Shown here: piece after piece, positions 22,621 through 33,200 of the stretch
Layout: each line of letters opens with the position of its first letter
How positions within the stretch are numbered: position 1 is the stretch's first letter
Assembly (NCBI GenBank): GCA_943735955.1
Contig: OX030955.1
Location: 10,928,147-10,992,146 of the forward strand
Length of the DNA: 64,000 bases
Direction of reading: 5' to 3'
Source: Piscicola geometra
Lineage: Eukaryota > Annelida > Clitellata > Hirudinida > Piscicolidae
Notes under the pieces: generated by a model
Database searches by the model: none
What the model was told of the DNA's origin: nothing
What the model saw: only the letters and a program-made list of their open reading frames with translations
Position numbers and translations under genes: made by a program

Positions 22621-23700
22621 TTATAGTTTTATGCAAAAAGTTGAAGATGAAAAGCATTTAATTGATAAGTCGAAAAAATACAAGAAGTAACTGATTGCCT
22701 GTAACATATATAGGATAAACTTAGAGGAAAATTTTGAATAATACAGTATTTATTTTACTTTTAGCTAATGATTAACCTGTGCTGATGGATAAGCAGAATC
22801 GACCAAAGTCTCAAAGTTTCATAAGCTCGTAAGAGTAATTATTACTTTAGAATAAAGAAACTTCAAATCCAAATGTCACCAAACAGACATTTAAGTAGAT
22901 AAAGACAACAGCAATATTTTTAAACATAAAAATAATAGAACATTTAAAAGCTTTGTTAATTAAACATTGACTTGAAAAGAGAGTTTATATGCAACAATCA
23001 TAACTCATAACCAGGATTTGCACGTAAGACCTGAAAATCAGTCAAGCCATATAACGCATGATTTACGCGTAATGAATGAAAAAAGGTTAATAAATAGCTA
23101 AAATGAAATATTTGTTAGAGTTATTTAACAGTTTAACTAGAAGGAATATATGCAATTTTTAGGCATTTATCAAGCTTTTTTCATTTATTACGCGTAAATC
23201 ATGAATTTCATGATTCGTCTGATTTTCAACCCTTACGCGAAAAGCCTATTTACTGCTTGTTCGTAACATATATTATATTTTCGAAAAGCCATAGCCTATA
23301 GGTATATAGTAAATATTATTATATGGTATATAGCTTTTCGGAAATACTGACACGTGAGCGTAAACTTTACACAATATGGGACTTATTAAGAACTCCATGC
23401 TTTAACTCCTTGTGGACTAAATTATATTTGTCAAGTACTATTTTGTACACCTATCGGGTCGCTTTGATAATGTAAATATATAAATTATGAAGTATGGATT
23501 TTTATGAAAGTAATAAATATGTCCTAAATTTGACTCAAAGGGATTTAATGTCATTATGTTACTCCCGAGTGGATCAAAAAAATGGCAAACTCGAGCAAAG
23601 AACATCACATCTCTAACTTATTGAAAAAATTAACTTAATTGATATAAAACGTTATTATATGTCAATGGCAAACTTAACCAAAAAAAAATTATAAATGGAA
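22621..23700. other. AT-rich spacer
   Basis: No gene is recognised. ATTTACGCGTAATGAATGAAAA at about 23050 recurs inverted at about 23180 (TTTTCATTTATTACGCGTAAAT), so a degenerate inverted repeat of about 180 bases spans 23030-23240. Confidence 0.5.
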
Positions 23701-23712
23701 ACATTTTTGGTT

Positions 23713-24560
23713 CTTCTGTCAGGGGTGCATGGGCGGCGATCCTGGGGGGGAGGGGGGGTCTTGGGGTCAAAACCCCCTCGCCCCCCCCCACTTTTTTTTA
23801 GTGGGGGGGTCCACCTTAATAGGGACTCCCCCACTTTTTTTCCATTTTTGTATTTAAAAATTTCTATTTTGATATGAGCATAATCGTCAACCATGGCATA
23901 AAAGTAAATCTTTATACAGTAATACATTGTGAGTATGTGTAGTTATAGTGATAGCTGTCTAAAACAAAAGTATTATTTGCTTACTTAAATACTCCTTCAT
24001 CTAGTTTTTTTATCACTATGGCGTAGGGGGGAATCCTGAAGGGGTCCGGGGGTCCACCTCTACAAGAACCCCCTCACTCTTTTGAAAATACACATTTCTC
24101 AACTCTAATTTTAATACGAGCCTAATCGTCAACCATGGGATAAAAAAATTCTAATACATTGTGAGTATGTATGGGCAGCGATGCTAGGGAGGTCCTGGGG
24201 TACATCTTAACATGGATCCTTCTCAGTTTTACAAATACAATAATTTTTCAACTCCTATCTTACTACAAGGATAATCGTCAACCATAGCTGCTATGGCATA
24301 GCATGAAACAGAATTTTTATTCAGTAATATATTTTTTCAATTGTCGCCAGCAGACATTCAGAATGCTTTTCAGAAAATATCAGTTCACTTTTTGTAAGCA
24401 GACAGATTTACATTTTTATAAAAAAATCATTCATATTGTGCTACTTATTTTACATGGGCGATATTCATAGGGGATTCTGAGGTCCACTTCAATATCGACC
24501 CTTTTAATTTTTTTAGATGAACCAAAGTTAATGAATTTCAAAAGACTTCGAACATAAACT
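23713..24560 (+). repeat. Tandemly repeated hAT terminus (about four partial units)
   Basis: Starting CAGGGGTGCATGGGCGGCGA at 23711, the block with GGGGTCCACCTTAA, a CACTTTTT segment and GAGCATAATCGTCAACCATG recurs near 23713, 24015, 24175 and 24460, each more degraded. These resemble the ends of the 6340, 20792 and 42874 elements and precede the hAT coding relic at 24565. Confidence 0.7.
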
Positions 24561-24564
24561 AAAG

Positions 24565-25026
24565 TTGTGGTTTAATCAAACTACAAGTTTCATATCGCAT
24601 AACTGCCAAAAAGAAATGCTGAGGCTTTTAGCTCATTCTATCGTTAGAAACACAGTGTGCACTGTTAATGCCGAATCAAGCCAGTTTGGTGTTGTGGTTG
24701 ACGGCGCACAAGACTGCAATGGGTTAGAGCAGGAATCGATATGCATTAGTTTTCTTGATGAAGCTCTGAATGTTAATGAACAATTTATTGGTTTATTCAG
24801 CCCACCAGATACGATCGGAAAAACATGTTCTGCTGTAGTAAAAGATGTTCTGATCAGAATTATGCTACCCATAGAAAAACTCAGAGCTCAGACTTATGAC
24901 GGCACTGCTAACATGAACGGCCCAAATAACGGTTGTGAGGCTATTATCAGCAGTGAGCATCCGCTTACATTGTTTTTCTACTGTTCTGCACATTGTGCAA
25001 ATCTTGTTGCCCAGAAAAAACGTTAA
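24565..25026 (+). pseudogene. hAT transposase fragment (DUF4371-like region)
   Basis: A 153-codon open frame reads QFGVVVDGAQDCNGLEQESI, FIGLFSPPDTIGKTC, LRAQTYDGTANMNGPNNGCE and HCANLVAQKK. These match the DUF4371/RNase-H-like part of ZMYM-related hAT transposases (VDGTQDxSGxEQ, LRAQTYDGAANM, CxAHCVNL). It ends where TTAGGG-like repeats begin at 25031; the rest of the transposase is not found nearby. Confidence 0.85.
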
Positions 25027-25030
25027 TTCA

Positions 25031-25078
25031 GGGTTAAGGTTAGGGTTAGGATTAGGGTTAGAGTTAGAGTTAAGGTTT
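25031..25078 (+). repeat. Interstitial telomere-like TTAGGG repeats
   Basis: A run of about eight units of TTAGGG and close variants (TTAAGG, TTAGGA, TTAGAG) directly follows the hAT fragment. It is short and degenerate and is flanked by unrelated DNA, so it is not a chromosome end. Confidence 0.85.
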
Positions 25079-25169
25079 TTAGAAAAATCGCATTTCAAGA
25101 AGAAATGTGCAAAATCAAAAGTGCATTTAACACATGCAATGTGCTTTCTTTTGTGTGCAGTTCATCTAT

Positions 25170-25580
25170 AACCAACTTATCAGCCTTCAACTACCCTCTG
25201 TGTGCATAATCAGCCCTTATCCACCCAATTAGCTATCGATCACCCTTTCCGCCTTAATAAACCACTTTTTTTGGAATCAATGAACCATCAATAACTTTTT
25301 GCCTCCAATCGGCCCTCAACCACCCTGTCTGCTCTTAATAATCTTTTTTCAGCCACCCAAATAATCATTTTTTATGCACCCGATCAACCACCCTTCTTGC
25401 ACCCAATCATTATTCAACCACCCTCTCTATACACAATTAAACCTTTTTGCATCCAATCAACCTTCGACCATCTTCTTTGCACCTAATAAACCACCCTTTC
25501 CGTACACAGTCAACTACTATTTCTGCACCCAATCAACCCTTAACCATCTTTTCTGCACCAACTACACTTTTATTTGTCTA
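25170..25580 (+). repeat. Degenerate minisatellite, about 30-bp period (CAACCACCCTCTNTGCACCCAAT type)
   Basis: Repeated variants of ACCACCCTCTCTGCACCCAA, also seen at 6595-6730 inside another copy of the hAT-type family. This ties the two loci to one transposon lineage with internal repeats. Confidence 0.75.
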
Positions 25581-25599
25581 TAAACGTTTATTTCCCCCA

Positions 25600-26249
25600 T
25601 AAAACTTAAGCCCAGTGTAGTGTGGGCGGCACAAATATATTTTTTCATATTTATAATATTATATTATTTTAAGTATTATATTAAGTAACCTTATTATCGT
25701 TAAATTTGAGTAAATTAAATTATCTAATGATTTCTTTTTACTTGAAAACGCTGAGGCTTAAGCATAAATCTTCGATTTCGTTTTTTGGGTGTGGGGGGGG
25801 GGGGTTTCATCAAAAGTACTAACTTCCAATATTAAATATTCATAAAATAACCTAGGGAACCAAATTCCAAGTTGATGTAACGAATTTCAAATTTTTAGAT
25901 TTTTTGCTTGCTTATGCCCCCTCTCCTAGTCATATGCGTAGTCAGTACCTAAATTTATATCATAAAGTAACACGTAAAATGTTTATTTATTTATTCACGA
26001 AACAGTTAACACTTGTCTTTCGAAGATTTTTATTTTTCAGTTTATAACGAAAATTTCTATTTAAAACAATATTGTTTTATCTTCAACCATTTATTCTTTT
26101 CAAAATTAGGCCATCTCTTTAAATTTGTTTCCTTGACGACCAAACTTTTAAAAATAAATTATAATAAATTAAGGTTTCCAGTTATTCATATTATTAATTT
26201 ATTAATTACTTATTGAATATATTCAATTATCTGAAATTCAGTTATTCCA
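25600..26249. other. 5' flank of DNAJB13
   Basis: AT-rich DNA with a G run at about 25793-25804. No TATA box or initiator can be called with confidence. It should contain the DNAJB13 promoter. Confidence 0.4.
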
Positions 26250-29200
26250 ATGGGCTGGGATTATTATCAGTTAATGGAGCTCACTCCAAGTGCCACTGAT
26301 GCCGAAATCAAAAAAGCGTAAATTTTTTTTATTAGTTTAATCAACTAAGTTGATTAAATAAAACTTATGTTTAAAATGTAATAATTGACTGAAATAAATT
26401 CTTAATTATATAAAAAATACTTGATCGTGTAGGTTTAGAAAGCTGGCTCTAAGATACCATCCAAGAAGGCAGCAGAAAAGTGGTGATGAGTTTGCAGCCG
26501 AAAAATTTAAGCTGGTGTGCATGGCATACGATGTTCTAAGCAATGGTTTGTTTTTAACTGCCTTTTTAACACAGTATAATAATTTAAGCGGTCAAATACA
26601 AGAGATACAATGATAAAATGCAAAAATTAAAATTTCAGAATGCAGAAGAGCTACGTATGATCAGTTCGGAGATGAAGGCCTGAGGAGGGGAGTTCCGTCA
26701 GGATCACTGGGATCTGGAGAATGGACCAAAGGGTACACTTTTCATGGAGACTCTCTCATGGTATTCAGAGAGTTCTTTGGAGGAGACAACCCATATCAAG
26801 GTTGGATTTGTTAAATTTTGTCTGCTGTTATATCCCAGAAATATTTGTCTTTTTTGTTTATAGCTAGAGCCGTTTGACGATTAAACTTGCAAATTGATCA
26901 CGTTTAATTGCAATGTGGCATCAACTAATTTTACATTAGTAAAAAATATTATTTTTAGTTTTGTTATCAATGTAATAGAAACTATCGAAGATGAAAAATG
27001 AAGGCATCAATGATCAAAAATGAAAATGTCACACATCTGGTTTGAGCCAGTTACTCAAGCAAAAAAGCTTGTCTAAATTGGTTCGATCTAAAGAAGCTTT
27101 TTTCTTGCTAACTATGTGTCTTGACAAGCTAAATTGACGTTCACCTGGAACTGTACTTGCAGTAGATGACAGGTTCTTTCTTGCCAGTTTCGCAATAGAC
27201 ATGGTCTTACACTTTCATATCTCGGGATCTCAGCATCCTTTTATAATCCATCAATGCGTCGTGCAATTCAGGTCCTGCTAAATGTTCATTCTGTGTCTCA
27301 CCAACATACAGGAGAGATTTTAGCACTTAGATTATTGAGTACCCTAGATTATTAGCTTCTTTTGCGCAAGACATTGTTTCAGCTCCCACTTCACAAGCGT
27401 ATGTGGAATGTGTGTTTTAGGTGTATAGAGACCTATCTGCAGGGAAAAAAATCGCCTCAGCAAAAATCTGGAATCGAAGCCATTTATGAAAACGAACAGC
27501 ATATATTATGAATAATTTGACTTTAAAACAGTAGTTTTGGCTGTATTAAAAATTAAAATTCATTTTTTTTCATCATGAAATAACTGAAACTGGAATAGTA
27601 ACTGAAAAATCAAATTTTTCATAACTGTAACTTGAACTTGAACTGAAAAATCCGAAGTGGAAAATCACTGAAATGGAACTCAGGGGTGGATTCAGGGGGG
27701 TGGGCATCAAGAGAACGTGCTCCCCCCTAAAGCCTATTTATCTTAAGCAATTTGTAAAATTTCATACACATTAGATTGATTGTTAATTTTCTTTTTTTTA
27801 ATGTTACTCTTAACTTTTTTCCTAAAGTGCTTGCTATTTCCTCGGCCGCTACTCTTGATGCATGAAGATAAGGTTCCACATCTTTTAAGGGGCCATTAAA
27901 TGTATCTTTCGCATCTTTGCAGTCCTTTAATGAACACCTTGAGTTTCATCAAAAATAGAGCTTTTAGTTCGGTCGACCATTCTAAGTCATTCGGGGGGGG
28001 GGGTGTTGTGACTGACCAGCAAGATCTCCTTTCTTAAATCTAATTGAGAACTTTTGAGAATACATTGCGCATAATTTTTATGTAAATGGAAAACAGTTTT
28101 CAAGTTTGAAGAAGCTAAAAAGTGAATTTTACATTTATGGGGGGAAATAAAAACTTTAAAAAATAGTCAACCTAAGAAAAAAGATGTATTAGGGTGATCT
28201 TAATTCATGGTAAGAGCACAAAGTACAAACTGGATTCAAACTTTTTAAACGTTAATGTCTTATAAAAAAATATATTGTGAGTATGTCTTTATTGGGAGTC
28301 TTGGCAATAACGAGTAAGAGTTTCTCATAGAATTGTTCTACCAGTTCACCGTCATAGTCTGATGCTGTTGCGTAGGCCTGGATTATGGTGACGTTATGAG
28401 GACTTGCTGCAACACGGATGCAATAAGCCTGCTAGAGACTGGGGTGCTGCTGATGATGCTGTTGAATATCTCTTTTATAACAATGAGATATTTAATAAAT
28501 TGTCAACAGAGTACTATGACAGGGTGGATGGAGATTTGAAGATGGGATTTGGTGGCTTGAACGGCATAGGTGCTTTGAAACAGGACCCCGTGCAAGAGAG
28601 GGACTTGTGGCTAAGGTTGGACGAGGTGTTCCATGGCTGCACCAAAAAGATGAAGATTCTCAAGGAGGTGTTTGAAATCGTATAGATTAAAGAATGTTTA
28701 AGAACATTTTATTGAAACAGTTTGCATTTGTTATATTATAATATTCCATCTTTTAGGGTCTTGCAATTGATAACGATATCTAAATAATCCATAGGTGCTC
28801 GACAGTGAAGGCAGAACAACAACGCTAAAAGAAAAGATCTTGACGATTACGGTGAAGAAGGGTTGGATGCAGGGCACTAGGATCACCTTCCCAAGAGAGG
28901 GAGACCAGGGCCCAAATAAAGTGCCAGGTGCTTCATGTGCTGCTTTCTCATTTGACAATATATCGGCAGTTTAAATTATATTTGAAGTTATATTATCCAC
29001 ATAGGCCATGATTTTTTTTAAAGCAATCTCTATAAAAAAACTTAATTGGTTAGTTGTTCCTACCCAGCCGACATAGTCTTCATCCTGAGAGACAAGCCAC
29101 ACCCGCTATTCTACAGAGAGAAGCATGACCTCATCTACACCAGCAGCATTTCCCTCAACAAGGCCCTCACTGGCGCCACACTTCGAATCGAAACGGTAGA

Positions 29201-29574
29201 CGATCGAATTATTCATGTTCCCATCACAGACATCGTCAGGTAACATATTATTCTTCTAATGAATTCTTTTTCTCACTATCTTCAAAAGGCTTAATTCTAA
29301 TTTATACTTTTTATATTTTATTTTGCTGCTTCAATACCACATTAGTCTAACCCTTAGACCAGGCTACACTAAGAGGGTGGTGAGTGAAGGCATGCCCCTG
29401 CCGACCGACCCCTCCAGCAAGGGAGACATGATCATCCACTTCAACATCGAGTTTCCTACCTTTCTTGCACCAGAGAAGAAACAACTGATAGCGATGGCAC
29501 TGCCAACTGACCTCAGAAAGGTCAACTCACCCGATCAGAATTCAAGCGAAGAACAACAAACTACTTGGAACTAG
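26250..29574 (+). CDS. DNAJB13: DnaJ homolog subfamily B member 13, complete, seven exons
   Basis: Hsp40-family protein of the axonemal radial spoke in motile cilia and sperm flagella. Exons: 26250-26317, 26433-26545, 26639-26800, 28510-28667, 28795-28927, 29068-29239, 29346-29574. All have GT-AG junctions with consistent phases, total 1035 bases, 344 residues plus stop (human is about 316). Start [20 protein letters not shown]. The J domain ends around residue 65, and the usual HPD tripeptide is H32-P33-R34; human DNAJB13 also lacks the Asp. [36 protein letters not shown], then the substrate-binding part [50 protein letters not shown] and [14 protein letters not shown] match this subfamily specifically. 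A hAT relic fills the third intron. Confidence 0.96.
26864..28370 (-). mobile_element. hAT transposon relic in DNAJB13 intron
   Basis: On the minus strand 27047-27190 reads [20 protein letters not shown] then [17 protein letters not shown] and LSNWLKPDV followed by a stop, a clear hAT C-terminal dimerisation domain. About 180 bases beyond it is TAGAGCCGTTTGACGATTAA, resembling the TAGAGCTGTT terminus of 14146. Around 27800-27960 a frame with [20 protein letters not shown] may be another piece of transposase. A G-rich CAGGGGTGGATTCAGGGGGG string at about 27682 suggests a further insertion. Confidence 0.75.
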
Positions 29575-29755
29575 ATTTCACTTTTTTACGCTTTCATACT
29601 TTTAAAATGATTTTTGGGATAGCTAATCAAAATTGTAAAAATTTTAAAATTCTGTTACATTTATTTGCTTTAAAAAATAGACGCAATATGCTGCTGCGTG
29701 TTTATAAGTCTTTAAAATGAAAGACTTTCGAAAGAGTGATTCGAAGTGAGCAAAC

Positions 29756-29761
29756 AATAAA
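29756..29761 (+). terminator. Candidate poly(A) signal of DNAJB13
   Basis: AATAAA lies 182 bases downstream of the DNAJB13 stop codon. Confidence 0.5.
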
Positions 29762-30100
29762 AGCAAAGTTAAGAGTAGAAGTAAGGTCTCCTCATGCAGG
29801 TTCGTAATTAATAAACAAATATTATTAAATGATAGACTTCTATATTGAGCTATATTGCCTATAATTCGATAAAGAACTCCTAATTCATTATGTATAAATT
29901 ATATTACATTGACACTATGAATTCTAATTTATATTTCAAACATAAAGAGATTCTAAGGGTAAGAAACAATTGAGCACAAGACAACGTTTTAGTGGATATT
30001 AGGAAAGTTTTGAGGTAAAAAATATAACAATTTGCGCATTGGCAAATATGCGAGCACAATATAATATCATAAGTCTGGTAGAAAAAGAGCATATAGAGTA

Positions 30101-30106
30101 TTTATT
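30101..30106 (-). terminator. Candidate poly(A) signal of the proprotein convertase
   Basis: AATAAA on the minus strand, about 96 bases past the convertase stop codon. Confidence 0.5.
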
Positions 30107-30201
30107 TTGATTGAAAAACTTAAACCATTGAATAACAGAAATCTAATAGACTATCGTTAACGAACCTAAGCTGGAAGCTTTCATCTCTCACAATAACAAG
30201 T

Positions 30202-33200
30202 CTAACTCCTTCTAGCCTTTCTGCGTCTTATGCCTCTCAGAAGCTTGAGTAGTTTCTGGTCATCATTACTCCAGCCATCATCCCCCTCAGTGCCCTCAAT
30301 CAGGTTTCTCTTTCTTTTCTCCATCTTCGTCTTTCCACCCTTCCCTTCCTTAGTGATCCTGCCATCCAGACCTGCCCATCTCACATGGTTCTCTAGTGAT
30401 CCCACCACGCCATGGAATATTAACGACAATTTCAGCAACTTTCCCACCACCAAGTTATCTTCGTTGCGACTTCTCTGCGCCTTAGTCAACACCCCAGCGC
30501 CATCTGCAGTGTGGTCCTTCAGCACCACCTTCCACACCCCTCTAGCCGCCTCTCCCCAATGCCTCACCGACATGAACTTGAAACGGATGCCCTGGTCCGA
30601 AGTGTCCAGGGGCCTTTTCTTGAGCACATTCGACACAGTGCCATCCGCACCGAAAACGACAATGCTCACATCGCCTCTCCTCCGATGCTCCATCAGCACA
30701 CTCACCTGCAAGTGCTCGATGCTGTCGATTCGATGCGTGAACGAGGCTGAGGCACTGTTGCACGTGTCTGAAACGTTGAAGAACACCTCTATTGTTCTTC
30801 CTGCTTTCATAATTCTGTAGTAGAGTCGTAATCTTCATTATAATCTTCACATTGAGTCGACTTTAATTTTGATTTTCATCGTAATAAAAAAAAATTAACC
30901 TTCCCCACCAAACCACAACATAACTCTATCAGTGCCTCACAAATACCCTTTTGCTCACCATCACAACTCTTGCTCTTTCAAACAACTCCTACACTCAACC
31001 ACACCACACACACAAACACTCAACCACACCCCACACACAAACACTCAACCACACCACACACACAAACACTCAACCACACCACACACACAGAAACATTCAA
31101 CCACACCACACACACAAACCCTTAACCACGCCACACACACAAACACTCAACCACTCCATTCCTACATACCCGCAATAATCAAAGTACGTCAGCCCAACCT
31201 CAAATCGCACAACATCATAAAACACCAGCAGACACGTGCTCACTTGGGCGCTCCGTCGTACTTGACGACACACACGTGCCTCGGCTGCACACTGCTCCAG
31301 TTCAAAGCCGCCTTCACCATGCCAGCGCAGTCGAGCACTCCGAAGCCGAGCCTCTCGTTGACGTGGTAGCCTCCACCGTTCATCGCCCAGCCATCCTCCT
31401 CCTCGCTCGGAATGATCGAAGTCTCAGCGACGATGTGCTGTACGTCCCTCCAAGTGAGGGAGGGACTGGAGGTGGCGTTGAAATGATTGGTGGTTGTAGT
31501 GTGGGGGATGGTGAGAAAAGTGGTGGTTTGTTGGTTGAAGTGGTAAGGCTTCCAGAGTTATAATGAAAAAACCGCCCCCCCCCACCCAAAAATCTAAATC
31601 AAAGTTTTGGCTTTGAGCATCAGCGTTGGCAAGTTCCAACTTCATGATGCTAAGGTTATTGAATATAAATTAAATTATTTTATATATAAGAGAAAAATAT
31701 TTGTGACGCCTACACTACACTAGGCACATCTGCGATTCCATGCAAAAAGTGAAAACGGATATAAAAATAGGTTTTATATGATTTTATGGTGCCAGTACAC
31801 AACCCTGAAAAACCCCAGATTGAATTAAAAACCAATCACTGAAGGATCCACCGTATTTGACGTTGCTTTCGGTGGAGGGCCTGGAAGATTCGGATCAGCT
31901 TGACTGGGATTCCCAAGTGGTGGAGAACTTCGCAGAGAGCATCTCTGTTGACAGAATCGAAAACTGCTTTCGGATCCAGTTAAGCGGCAAACAGAGGTTG
32001 TCTGTACTCACTTATTGTTTGCAAGATAAGGTTGAAGGTCAAGACGCAGCCTACCGTGACCCTCCCTGGAATAAATCCGCTTTGTTTTCTGCGCCTGGAC
32101 TGAAGAATGAAAGTGCGCGTTCTGTTGAGAAGGACGTGAACGAATATCTTCTGGAAACAGAAAGTAGGGTGGTTCCGTGGTAGTTTGCACACTGCTTTTG
32201 AAAAGAGGAATGATTATCCCTCTTCGCCAATCAGCTGGCGCGCTTTCTGTGCACCAGACGGTTTGTAATAGGTTCAGAAAATAGGCCATGGCATGCAAAT
32301 CTAGTGCCTTCACCATCTCTGGGAGTATACCGCAGATACAGGCGGCTTAAACATTTAGCAGTTTTTCAACTGCTCCTTTGACCTCGGTTAAGTTAGGCAC
32401 GGCCTCTGTTGTTGGTGATGACGGTCGAGCAACTTGGCAAACAACGAATGAAGGTTCAGATGACGGTTTGTTCAGTGGTTCAAAAAAGTGGTATTTCCAA
32501 CGATCCAGCTTCTCCTTGCCATCAACTAAAACACTACCGTTTCTGTCATTGATGAAGAAGCAAGTCTTTTGAAGAGTGAGGCCAGATTTTAGATTTTTAA
32601 AGTTGGAGAAAGCGAGATGAAAAGCATTTTTTTACAGATTCACTTCTCCCTCCCTGGCTAGGTTGTTGCCCACGTCTGTTTGTCTCGTCTGAAAGATTTT
32701 CTTTTTTCACGATTCAGACTTTTGTAGAGATCATGAGCTTTGCCAATCTTGCAGCTCTACACCGATCAAAAATTGCAAAGGTGGAGCATGAAATCTATTT
32801 TTTCGAAGAGAACGCACTGGAGGAATTATCTCACTTGCCGCTTGACACACCGCATTCTTGAACTGCTGCCAAATGTGTTCAGAGTCTTTGGTTTCCCCAA
32901 CGCCATCATGGGAGCTTTCCTAGAGAGACCTGGTTCTGGTGTTGAACAGTTCTGCTGTTGTATGACCCTGAAGAGCTGAGAGAGTGAATTTCGCGTTTTG
33001 GGGTCTCCGACACTTTCATGGTTTTTTGGCTGATGATTCCTCAACAGTTTGCCACCCCCGAAGAGGTAGACCAAGTTGGGGTAGATTGATCGTCTGGTGT
33101 TGACATTTTCTGTCATCCATCTCTGCTCCAGGTGCTGGAACTGGGAGTCAAGTTGGATATAGCGCCAACGACCCGCTTTCGCCCCTTCAGCATTCAGCAT

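Larger units (their letters stand above)
29575..30201. other. Convergent intergenic gap between DNAJB13 and the convertase
   Basis: 627 bases hold the 3' ends of both genes. Poly(A) signal candidates for each are listed; nothing else is seen. Confidence 0.6.

Noticed and set aside
25031..25078. Chromosome end
   Set aside because: Only about eight degenerate units with ordinary DNA on both sides.
30202..30820. Plus-strand 196-codon frame (30230-30820)
   Set aside because: Antisense to the convertase P-domain exon; no recognisable domain.
30932..31369. 145-codon plus frame with HTHKHSTTP repeats
   Set aside because: Read from the 25-bp minisatellite and antisense to the convertase exon 31244-31465.
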